NCBI GenBank assembly: GCA_000404785.1
Contig: ASNI01000040.1
Span: forward strand, 1 to 12,902
Reading direction: 5' to 3'
DNA length: 12,902 nucleotides
Source of the DNA: Cloacimonetes bacterium SCGC AAA252-N17
GTDB taxonomy: Bacteria > Cloacimonadota > Cloacimonadia > JGIOTU-2
Under the pieces are notes generated by a model. The model did not search any database, was not told where the DNA came from, and saw only the letters and a program-made list of their open reading frames with translations. The position numbers were made by a program, and so were the translations under genes. Of the stretch, positions 5,902 through 12,902 are shown piece after piece (positions within the stretch are counted from its first letter, which is position 1; each line of letters begins with the position of its first letter).

Positions 5902-5940
5902 ACTTGTGATACTCGTTCACAAGTTCAATTTAGGACGAGT
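5902..5940. repeat. Overlapping inverted repeats between the STAND gene and prmC
   Basis: ACTTGTGA (5902-5909) pairs with TCACAAGT (5917-5924) around the loop TACTCGT. Part of that loop, ACTCGT (5911-5916), can instead pair with ACGAGT (5935-5940). The two pairings are mutually exclusive. No T-run follows on either strand, so it is not a standard terminator. It lies 27 bases after the STAND gene stop and about 30 bases upstream of the prmC promoter candidate, so it could be an operator or an mRNA 3'-end structure. Confidence 0.4.
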
Positions 5941-5966
5941 TAGGCAATAGTATTTAATGACCGCAA

Positions 5967-8900
5967 TTATGTTGTTATTTTATCTCGTATTTGAACAAAC
6001 ATATCCCACAACGGTTTATCTACCGTATTTTTTATTTCTTCTGCCTTTTTGCCTTTGGCATGTTCGATAAGAAAGTCATAATATTTGATAATTTCTGGAT
6101 GTGTATTTGCAGTCGGATTTTTTCTTTGTTCTTCCAGCTCCGCATAATGGTCTTCTTCCTTTCGATGAGTTTTTATCGCTTTTACAGAATGTTCCACTAA
6201 TTGTTTATTTAACTGCTCAGTTTGATCATTGCTTTGGTCTTGATAATTCTGCTCAATAATAGCTTTAATTTCTTCATATTTGTAGCCAAGTTCATTCACG
6301 TACTTTTCAAATTGCTCTAAACTTGTTTTTCTTATTATGTCAATGATGTTGTTAATAACAATTCTGATGTTTAGCGATTGAATCTGAAGATAGATCAGCA
6401 TCGAGTTAATAAGATATTTCAGTGCTTTTTGCGGTTCTCCAAGATTCTTATAAATATTACCGATATTTCCCAGAGCGGAAGCCTCTCCCTGTTTATAGTT
6501 CAATAGCTTATCAATTTCCAAAGCTTCCTGATGATATTTCAGTGCTTTTTGCGGTTCACCAAGATTCTTATAAATATTACCGATATTTCCCAGATCTGAA
6601 GCCTCTCCCTGTTTATAGTTCAATAGCTTATCAATTTCCAAAGCCTCCTGATGATATTTCAGTGCTTTTTGCGGTTCACCAAGATTCTCATAAATATTAC
6701 CGATATTTCCCAGATCTGAAGCCTCTCCCTGTTTATAGTTCAATAGCTTATGTATTTCCAAAGCTTCCATTAGATATTTCAGTGCTTTTTGCGGTTCTCC
6801 AAGAGCGGAATAAATCAAACCGATATTTCCCAGATCTGAAGCCTCTCCCTGTTTATAGTTCAATTGCTTATGTATTTCCAAAGCTTCCATCAGATATTTC
6901 AGTGCTTTTTGCGGTTCCCCCAGATCGGAATAAATATTACCGATATTTGATTTGGCAATTCCAGTATTCTTCTTGGAAATATTTGTTTCCAGAGTTTCAA
7001 GGTTGAGCTTCAAGGCAGCAAAAACATCACCCCACCTGCTTAATGCATCTTCAGCGCTAAAGGCAATAGAGGCGGCTTCATCATATTTCTCTGCTATTAA
7101 AAGGTGTTCACGGACTTCTAAATGGCTTTCAATTGTTCTTTCTTTTTCAAAAACAGTTAACCAATATTTTGCTGCTTTATCATTTAACTCAATTATTTCG
7201 GTCTTTTCCAGAGTCGCCCTGAAGTAGGAAGCAGTTAGGCGGTGAGTATAATAGAAATTCTGCTGTTCAATCTGGATGATCTCGATTAACGATATTTTTT
7301 CCAGGGTTTCCAGATCGCTTTCTGCAACCGGAAGAGCATAAAATGAGATCGCCTTGAAGCCTACCGGTCTCCTGTAAGTAGAGACTACTTTAAGGAGATC
7401 AAATTGTTCTTTAGAAAGCAGTTCCAGTAGTTTTTCCAGGATAAAGGGTGCGAAGTCGTCTCCATCAGTTGGGTTAGCGCCAGTTCTGAGGATTTCTTTC
7501 AATTTGACGGCTAAACCTGCAATATCAGTTAAATTTACGATTTCAACATTTTGGAATTTTGTTTCAATGAGTGAGTTCATCAAATCGAGTGATCGGGGAT
7601 TACGGGCAACAGTATCATTAATTTGCTTTAGTGATCTTTCATCCAGTTTCTGTAGAGATTTACTGAAATAAAATTTCTTCTGGATTTCCAGGGGAGTATA
7701 TTCAGGCACATTCAACGTATTTGCTTCAAATCCCGGCAGGTTGTAGCGGGTAGAGAATATTATAACGGAATCCGATCCGGAGAATAATGTCTGCATCTTT
7801 TTAATAAAAGATCTGAGTTCCTTATCTATGTTTTTATCATTTTTCAAATTCTGATTATCTTCAAAATTATCAAAAACGATCACAATTTTCTGTTGGAAAA
7901 AATATATGTTGTAGAGGTATATCAGTTTTTCTCTTATATCGGTGATGTAAACCATTGCTGTTTTAATTTCAGCAATTTGTATGGAATGCAGTTTGGCAGA
8001 TTCTGCGGTCAGTTTCTCCAGAATTTCAGCTGGAGTAATTTTCCCCTGAAATTCCAGGTAGATATAATCATCTCTGAGCAGATCCATCAGGATTCTTGCT
8101 GTAAGAGTAGATTTCCCGATTCCTCCGGGACCTTTGAGAACGACGGCAGTCTGCTTTTCCTGTATCCGTTTCAGAATTTCACGAATTTGTTTTCTGCGTC
8201 CGATAAATCCACGTGTAACAGTGTTTGTTTTAAATTGCCTGAGATGAACCCTTGATTCGGAAATGATCTCATGTTTTGAAAAGTCATCGATGGTAATTTC
8301 AGGTTGGTTGGTATATAAAATCGGAATATCGATCTCAGATTCAAAAGTTAATTTGGGGTTTTTTAATCTTCTGTCGTTTTCCAGATCGGCAATTCCGCTT
8401 TTCCCTTTTTCGAAAGCTTCTTGTATATTGTTGCCATCTAATAATGCATTAAATAGATTTGTGTTGAAGACAATCGAGGCATCGTGAGAAACAGTTTTTC
8501 TCATTCCGATCACATTGGGAATTCCCGCTGCAGAAAGAGATTTAGCTACAGAATTATAGGCTTCATTATCGTTTCCTGAATAGCAGGACGAAAGGATCAC
8601 CAATTGAATATTGACTTCATTATTTTCTTTCAAGTTTTTGAGCAGTTCTGCAAGATCTGTGCCGTAGATATTTATATTCTTAAATCCCTTCTTTTTCTCA
8701 TCGCGTTCTTCAAAAACAAGATAACCTTCCCCGTTTTCATTGATACTACCGTGAGCAGTGATCTGCAGAACATCGTGTTTCCCGTCTTTCAGGTATTTGG
8801 CGATCTCATACATGGTCGATTCAATTAGATCGGGAATATCAACGAATAATCTTTTATGATCATATTTATGAAAAGCATCAAGAATGGCTTCCTGTTCTTT

Positions 8901-9542
8901 TTCGCAGAATATATCTTCTTCTTTTGGACTTGCTGTGATTGTGAGGATTTTGAGCTGGGGATGTTTTTTAATTTTGCATTGTTTGGTTAAATTTTTTCCC
9001 TCTAATTTGTGTAGAATTTCTAGACTTAACTGTTCTTGAATATCAGCTTTTTTATCAAGAGTTATCAAATATGTGGAAAATTCTGAATAAATTAAATTTA
9101 GAATCTTAGACATTTCGAAGATTTGTTCTGGTGCATTTTCAAGACAAAACAATTCTTTCAGTTTATCGTCTTCTTTTAAGGAATCTTCAAAAATAAGCAG
9201 GAATAATTCAATTTCTTGTTGTGTTGGAATTATGATGTTGGGATTTTCTGATAATTTAAGAATTATATTCTGTGGTTTTAATATCTCATCACTTTGTTCA
9301 AACAATCTGTATTTTAATAATGTATCAAGAAGAATTTGAGATTCGTAAAAAGGGAATTTTCCATCTCCTTCAGGAATTGGATTTTTTTTCTTGTAAATAT
9401 CTATAGTTTTATGAATAACTTCAAAGAGTCTGTTCTGAAAATCTTTCTTGCTTTTGAATAGTCCATCATAACCTTTTTCTAAAATTCTACCAAATCCAAA
9501 AGTGGCAATTGAGCTAGCAATCAATAGGGCGATATCAATCAT
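5967..9542 (-). CDS. CHAT protease - STAND NTPase - TPR repeat protein (NLR-like, candidate defence or cell-death protein)
   Basis: The 1191-residue product has four parts. Residues 1-195 are of unknown type, with a mildly hydrophobic start (I-A-L-L-I-A-S-S-I-A-T-F-G-F-G) that might touch the membrane. Residues about 196-390 form a CHAT caspase-like domain with the His-Cys dyad H264 (I-T-A-H-G-S) and C320 (L-S-S-C-Y-S-G). Residues about 440-850 form a STAND NTPase: Walker A G-P-G-G-I-G-K-S-T at 471-479, Walker B I-V-I-V-F-D at 553-558, F-S-T-R at 596-599, and a winged-helix region ending near Y-Y-T-H-R-L at 764-769. Residues 865-1046 hold five 40-residue TPR units, followed by a charged helical tail. 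In this class, ligand binding by the repeats is thought to drive NTP-dependent assembly and activate the effector, here a protease. The start ATG has a good GAGGAAAA site. It stands alone, without an evident partner or substrate gene. Domains are clear; the defence role is inferred. Confidence 0.9.
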   Translation of the reverse strand: MIDIALLIASSIATFGFGRILEKGYDGLFKSKKDFQNRLFEVIHKTIDIYKKKNPIPEGDGKFPFYESQILLDTLLKYRLFEQSDEILKPQNIILKLSENPNIIIPTQQEIELFLLIFEDSLKEDDKLKELFCLENAPEQIFEMSKILNLIYSEFSTYLITLDKKADIQEQLSLEILHKLEGKNLTKQCKIKKHPQLKILTITASPKEEDIFCEKEQEAILDAFHKYDHKRLFVDIPDLIESTMYEIAKYLKDGKHDVLQITAHGSINENGEGYLVFEERDEKKKGFKNINIYGTDLAELLKNLKENNEVNIQLVILSSCYSGNDNEAYNSVAKSLSAAGIPNVIGMRKTVSHDASIVFNTNLFNALLDGNNIQEAFEKGKSGIADLENDRRLKNPKLTFESEIDIPILYTNQPEITIDDFSKHEIISESRVHLRQFKTNTVTRGFIGRRKQIREILKRIQEKQTAVVLKGPGGIGKSTLTARILMDLLRDDYIYLEFQGKITPAEILEKLTAESAKLHSIQIAEIKTAMVYITDIREKLIYLYNIYFFQQKIVIVFDNFEDNQNLKNDKNIDKELRSFIKKMQTLFSGSDSVIIFSTRYNLPGFEANTLNVPEYTPLEIQKKFYFSKSLQKLDERSLKQINDTVARNPRSLDLMNSLIETKFQNVEIVNLTDIAGLAVKLKEILRTGANPTDGDDFAPFILEKLLELLSKEQFDLLKVVSTYRRPVGFKAISFYALPVAESDLETLEKISLIEIIQIEQQNFYYTHRLTASYFRATLEKTEIIELNDKAAKYWLTVFEKERTIESHLEVREHLLIAEKYDEAASIAFSAEDALSRWGDVFAALKLNLETLETNISKKNTGIAKSNIGNIYSDLGEPQKALKYLMEALEIHKQLNYKQGEASDLGNIGLIYSALGEPQKALKYLMEALEIHKLLNYKQGEASDLGNIGNIYENLGEPQKALKYHQEALEIDKLLNYKQGEASDLGNIGNIYKNLGEPQKALKYHQEALEIDKLLNYKQGEASALGNIGNIYKNLGEPQKALKYLINSMLIYLQIQSLNIRIVINNIIDIIRKTSLEQFEKYVNELGYKYEEIKAIIEQNYQDQSNDQTEQLNKQLVEHSVKAIKTHRKEEDHYAELEEQRKNPTANTHPEIIKYYDFLIEHAKGKKAEEIKNTVDKPLWDMFVQIRDKITT
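6412..6950 (-). repeat. 120-bp in-frame tandem repeats encoding the TPR array
   Basis: Four complete 120-base units start at 6421, 6541, 6661 and 6781, with a partial fifth from 6901. Each opens on the plus strand with AGTGCTTTTTGCGGTT. By eye, successive units differ at about 4, 8 and 11 positions, and the fifth diverges after about 48 bases. Each unit encodes one 40-residue TPR (core L-G-E-P-Q-K-A-L-K-Y and L-N-Y-K-Q-G-E-A-S). The low divergence implies recent duplication or ongoing gene conversion, and copy number could vary between strains or be miscounted in short-read assemblies. Confidence 0.95.
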
Positions 9543-9828
9543 TTTTCCTCATATTAATTCTAATTGTTAATCATACAGATATTCCAGAATAAGTGCTGGT
9601 GATATTTATGATCTGTTTTAATTTATATGTAGTTATCCTATCTGGTATGGCGTAAATCGTGTCCTTGTATCTTTCTCTTGTTTTCATAATAATCCTGTGT
9701 AGTTTCTTTTCTGTTAAGTTTTGAATTCTCTGTCAAGAAGTTTTCGCTTGGATTTACAATAATAAATCCTCACAGTTTGGATTTGGATTTGATACGGCTA
9801 CCAAGCAGGGGCTTTGTAGCCAGATTAA
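9543..9828. other. Intergenic region between the STAND gene and the C25 peptidase gene
   Basis: About 290 bases of AT-rich sequence contain no reading frame I would call a gene and no tRNA. It should hold the promoter of the STAND gene: the minus strand just before the ATG reads ATGAGGAAAA (ribosome site), with TATGAT further up, but I cannot assign a convincing -35/-10 pair. A small inverted repeat, GGATTTA (9750-9756) with TAAATCC (9763-9769), and the REP-like palindrome at 9796-9821 are the only structures seen. Confidence 0.5.
9796..9821. repeat. REP-like palindrome between the STAND and C25 genes
   Basis: GGCTAC (9796-9801) pairs with GTAGCC (9816-9821), and inside them AAGC (9803-9806) pairs with GCTT (9811-9814) around the loop AGGG. 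One unpaired base sits on each side between the two stems. Both arms contain GTAGCC, the same hexamer that begins the REP-like element at 949-967. There is no T-run directly after it. It may belong to the same repeat family, though the stem interior differs. Confidence 0.5.
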
Positions 9829-9830
9829 GG

Positions 9831-9865
9831 AAAAAAAAAGACGCACACCGGAATCGATGTGCGTC
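9831..9865 (-). terminator. Intrinsic terminator of the C25 peptidase gene
   Basis: GACGCAC (9840-9846) pairs with GTGCGTC (9859-9865). On the minus strand the stem is followed by a run of nine T (9839-9831). It lies 26 bases beyond the peptidase stop, where a rho-independent terminator is expected. Confidence 0.9.
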
Positions 9866-9891
9866 CTTAGTTTATATGTTTTATGCGGAGA

Positions 9892-12800
9892 CTATCGCAT
9901 CAAAACCAATTTCTTAGTAACTTGCTTTTCATTTGTTTCAAGTCTGTAAAAATACACGCCGTTGGAAACAGTCTTATCATGATTATCCTTACCGTCCCAT
10001 ACAAAATCAATGGCAGTGCCAACAGGACTTGTTTCGGGAATGAAGGTTTTCACAAGTTGCCCTTTGATGTTATATATTTTGAGTGTTGCGTTTTGTGTAT
10101 TCGCGGGCAATGAGAAGGAAATCGTTGTCGAGCCGGTAGCAGGATTGGGGAAGTTCTGGTTGAGTTTGAACTGATTAATTGTATATGGATCATCATTTGA
10201 GAACGTAGGAATTTCATAGCTGGAAGCAGGATCTCCAATAAGAATATCATCAACATGGATGCCATCTTCCTCGACATAGCCGTCAGAAGCCATCAGGAAT
10301 CTGATATAAACCTGATCTTCGCCAGCGAAATCAGAGAGATCAGAAGTTTCTGCAACCCAATCTGCTTGTGTGCCGTCATAAACCGGTTCTCCGGTTGGCT
10401 GGTAACTTCCTGTGCCGGCTTCTGTGTATTCACCTTCGAGTGCTATCCAGGTAGTTCCATTTGTCGATGCCTGCACCTGAGCATAATCATAGTTGGGTTC
10501 TATATCCCATTTTACATTGAAGTACAGACTTGCACTACCCTCCAAGCTGCTCAGATTGATTGGATTCGTGAGTTGCAAAATAGCCGTTGTCCAGGAGGGA
10601 TAACTGCCCCCGGGGCTGTCTGTAAAAGAATGAGTTGGTGAAACACAGTCTTCTTCAGTTGCTCCCCAATCAGCGGAAGTCCATTGAGCCGTTCCATCTT
10701 CAGCATCATCAAAAAGCTTTGCAAACCCAAGATGGTAATCATATTGTGCATCACCGTTCACTATCAGTGTTCCAACATAGGGAACATGACCTTCAGCAGT
10801 GACATAGAGGTGATAAGTGAAGTTTGGAAGAGTGACTTCGTAGCTGCCGCCCGTTGACTGAACAGAAGCATACTCTTCACCATTATCGCTTCGTATATAA
10901 GTAAGTGTTGCATTACCTAAAATTAAGAAATCATCATAGACATAACCGGAAATAAAACCGCTTTCAACAGGATCAAGCACTATATTATGAGAATTCATGC
11001 CGTATCCGAGGAAGTAGCTGAATTCCTGGTAAGGATCGAATCCCCATTTTGTAATATAGATATCATAATAATCAACCGGATTGCCTTCTTCAGAAGCATA
11101 GAGACCGGAAGCATTTGTGGTGGCAACAAAGACAGGATCATCAGTATTGGGATTTGCCCCTTGTTCGTAGAAGCAGACTTCGGCACTTGTTACAGGAGAC
11201 CCATTCTGGCTTTCTGTTACAATACCGGATACAGTTCCGTATGCTACAATAACAGGGAAATTCTCTTCATAAAGATCATATCCCGATTTTGCGATGATTG
11301 CATGGACAGGAATCATAGTTGTCGGGGTAACATCACAAGTTATCTCTGCTGCAGCGTTGAAACCTGTTCCATCAACATTAACCCATAGCGTAAAATCATT
11401 CTCATCTGCATAAGCTTCAATAGTACCTTCGAGATTGAGTGCAAAGGTGTCCTCCAGACCGAAATCTGTGGTTACGTTCAAAGAAGGATTCGTAAGATCG
11501 AGAGCAGTTACATTAAGCTCTTCTATGAAGAGGAAGTACTCATCACCCGGATTTTGTCCGTAGATCATTAGTATCGGACCGTAACTATAGTTCAAATTAA
11601 GAATTGATGTGCCGGTCGCATTAGTAACTTCGGTAGCCGAGATGTAGTCCAGCCCTTCTGCCCAGACGTTAACTCCCACCTGAGGAGAGACGCTATCCGG
11701 AGCCATAACTTCAACTGTGACCTGTGTTGGAACGTTCACATTGATTGTGTCGGGATATATAGTTACGACACTTGCAGTAACAGTGATATCTCCAACATAT
11801 TTATAGTAATTATGTGCAACGACCGCAATATGAAGAATGCCCGATTCGCTTGGAACAGTGTCGAAAAATACTGTGCCTGATCCCAGAATATTTATTTTGC
11901 AAAATCCGTAAATTGTGTCATCATCATACACTACAACTCTGGATCCTGCCGGAGCAGAGACATCTATTTGCGGGACGCCAGCCATGATGGTTTGAGGATA
12001 AACGGGCGTGAGTGTAGAGGGTTCTGCAGTCCATAACACGAGTGCAGGATCTCCAAATTCATTAAGTTGATAACAACACCAGCGCATAAGTTCATCACCG
12101 GTTATGAAAGGAAGTGTGTGTTCCTTTGAGAGCTGGTTTGCTCCGCTGACCGAATATATGCCATCATCAAAATATACATCGATGTACTGTCTGTGATAAT
12201 GTTGTGAAGCACCGTTTGTGCCGCCCTGCTGTCCCCAGCCGTATCTGCTGTTTCCAACGAATGCCGATGCAGCAGTTGACATATTGGTTATGATTTCCAT
12301 GAAACAATCGGAGCCATAATAGCCCGAGGAAGTTCTGTTATCGATTGAGCCCGAATAACATGCTTGTGAATAGCCGTTGTAGAAATTATGAGTAAGACCA
12401 TCATTGGTGAGATTATAGGTATTGAGGTCGGAATTATCAATATTCAGGCAGTGGGTTGTAGAGCCGTGTCCGAGATGATTAAGCAAGTTCGGTCCAAGGT
12501 TCAGTGCATTATAAAGATCATTGGAAGTCCAGTTATAATTGATTTGATATAGTGTAGTAACTGTCCATGTTCCGGGAATTCCGACAGTTGTGTAGCCATT
12601 TGAAGAACTTCCTATAAGGAGTTCATCCATATAAGTGCCGCCGTAGGTTCCTGTCCAGAGGTTCTCGCCAACCATAAGAGTTGTTTCCAGTTCACCAACT
12701 ATTGGTGATTCTAAATAGAGTTGAATTTTATTTATCTGGTTTGCAACTTCAGTGCTGTTGTTAGAGCAGATTCGACCAATTAAAACTTCTGCAAAGAAAT

Positions 12801-12902
12801 CTGCTTCGTTCTCTTCACCCCATAAACTGTTGTTATTATTATTCCAGTCGGGTCCAGCACCCGGAGCTGCGGAACGATCAAGACAGCCATAATACATATC
12901 TG
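9892..12902 (-). CDS. Secreted gingipain-type (C25) cysteine peptidase with T9SS sorting domain, 5' end outside window
   Basis: The frame stays open to the right edge, and the residues before the first in-window Met still read like C25 (D-M-Y-Y-G-C-L-D). That Met, at 12897, is therefore internal and the gene starts outside. Counting from it, 1001 residues are visible. The catalytic part has A-E-V-L-I-G-R-I near 37, the histidine H144 in N-H-L-G-H-G-S, the nucleophile C180 in S-Q-A-C-Y-S-G, and N-E-F-G-D-P-A at 279. Beta-rich modules follow, including two carboxypeptidase-regulatory-like domains (about 553-727) and a MAM/jelly-roll-like module (about 728-889). The last 89 residues are a Por-type sorting domain: N-F-P-N-P, L-K-I-Y-N-I-K-G-Q-L-V, W-D-G-K-D and G-V-Y-F-Y-R-L. 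The protein is expected to cross the outer membrane by type IX secretion. Its target is unknown. Confidence 0.92.
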   Translation of the reverse strand, partial: DMYYGCLDRSAAPGAGPDWNNNNNSLWGEENEADFFAEVLIGRICSNNSTEVANQINKIQLYLESPIVGELETTLMVGENLWTGTYGGTYMDELLIGSSSNGYTTVGIPGTWTVTTLYQINYNWTSNDLYNALNLGPNLLNHLGHGSTTHCLNIDNSDLNTYNLTNDGLTHNFYNGYSQACYSGSIDNRTSSGYYGSDCFMEIITNMSTAASAFVGNSRYGWGQQGGTNGASQHYHRQYIDVYFDDGIYSVSGANQLSKEHTLPFITGDELMRWCCYQLNEFGDPALVLWTAEPSTLTPVYPQTIMAGVPQIDVSAPAGSRVVVYDDDTIYGFCKINILGSGTVFFDTVPSESGILHIAVVAHNYYKYVGDITVTASVVTIYPDTINVNVPTQVTVEVMAPDSVSPQVGVNVWAEGLDYISATEVTNATGTSILNLNYSYGPILMIYGQNPGDEYFLFIEELNVTALDLTNPSLNVTTDFGLEDTFALNLEGTIEAYADENDFTLWVNVDGTGFNAAAEITCDVTPTTMIPVHAIIAKSGYDLYEENFPVIVAYGTVSGIVTESQNGSPVTSAEVCFYEQGANPNTDDPVFVATTNASGLYASEEGNPVDYYDIYITKWGFDPYQEFSYFLGYGMNSHNIVLDPVESGFISGYVYDDFLILGNATLTYIRSDNGEEYASVQSTGGSYEVTLPNFTYHLYVTAEGHVPYVGTLIVNGDAQYDYHLGFAKLFDDAEDGTAQWTSADWGATEEDCVSPTHSFTDSPGGSYPSWTTAILQLTNPINLSSLEGSASLYFNVKWDIEPNYDYAQVQASTNGTTWIALEGEYTEAGTGSYQPTGEPVYDGTQADWVAETSDLSDFAGEDQVYIRFLMASDGYVEEDGIHVDDILIGDPASSYEIPTFSNDDPYTINQFKLNQNFPNPATGSTTISFSLPANTQNATLKIYNIKGQLVKTFIPETSPVGTAIDFVWDGKDNHDKTVSNGVYFYRLETNEKQVTKKLVLMR

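Noticed and set aside
6412..6950. CRISPR-like regular repeats
   Set aside because: The 120-base units are contiguous and coding, with no unique spacers between short repeats.
6422..7006. Plus-strand open frame of 194 codons across the TPR repeats, with its own 40-residue periodicity
   Set aside because: It is the antisense shadow of the 120-bp repeats, which keep all frames open periodically. The minus-strand frame has clear TPR motifs and is continuous with CHAT and STAND domains.
10255..11388. Plus-strand open frames of 128 and 133 codons opposite the C25 gene
   Set aside because: They show no recognisable motifs and lie wholly antisense to well-supported beta-rich modules.
9892..12897. 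Taking the ATG at 12897 as the true start of the C25 peptidase
   Set aside because: There is no ribosome site or signal peptide. The frame is open to the edge, and the residues around it are part of the conserved C25 core.

Overview
The window is AT-rich, and almost every gene lies on the minus strand. The organism looks like a Gram-negative member of the FCB superphylum. The strongest evidence is the right-hand gene: a gingipain-type (C25) peptidase ending in a type IX secretion (Por) sorting domain, with the N-F-P-N-P and G-V-Y-F-Y-R-L signatures. That style, together with a cytosolic CHAT/STAND protein, suggests Bacteroidota or a Cloacimonadota-like lineage. This placement is inferred from protein style, not from a search.

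Layout, left to right. (1) Positions 1-732 are the right end of an IS30-family insertion sequence whose transposase runs off the left edge. It has landed in, or beside the break of, a REP-associated Y1 transposase (RAYT) gene, of which only the last 55 codons remain (733-900, plus strand). Two REP-like hairpins follow (921-967), so this looks like a decayed REPtron. (2) A minus-strand terminator (986-1017) closes a tight housekeeping cluster transcribed right to left: prmC, murA, pgpA, an OsmC-family gene, purC, a stand-alone response-regulator receiver, and a 107-residue unknown. Several junctions overlap or nearly touch. The same 18-base element, containing TTGACA on the minus strand, lies 32-33 bases ahead of prmC and of the osmC-like gene and may be a shared promoter. 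(3) Positions 5967-9542 hold one large gene. Its product has an unknown N-terminal region, a CHAT caspase-like protease domain (His264/Cys320), a STAND NTPase (Walker A at 471-479) and five 40-residue tetratricopeptide (TPR) repeats encoded by nearly identical 120-bp DNA repeats. This architecture is typical of bacterial NLR-like defence or cell-death proteins. (4) After a roughly 350-base intergenic stretch with a REP-like palindrome and a strong terminator, a secreted C25 peptidase gene (9892 to the right edge) is cut at its 5' end by the window.

The housekeeping cluster serves translation termination (PrmC), peptidoglycan synthesis (MurA), phosphatidylglycerol synthesis (PgpA), peroxide or thiol stress (OsmC-like) and purine synthesis (PurC). 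The most interesting part is the CHAT-STAND-TPR gene. Its repeat array looks recently amplified, its amino-acid changes fall at a few repeat positions, and it lies next to a second clan-CD cysteine peptidase of quite different cellular location.
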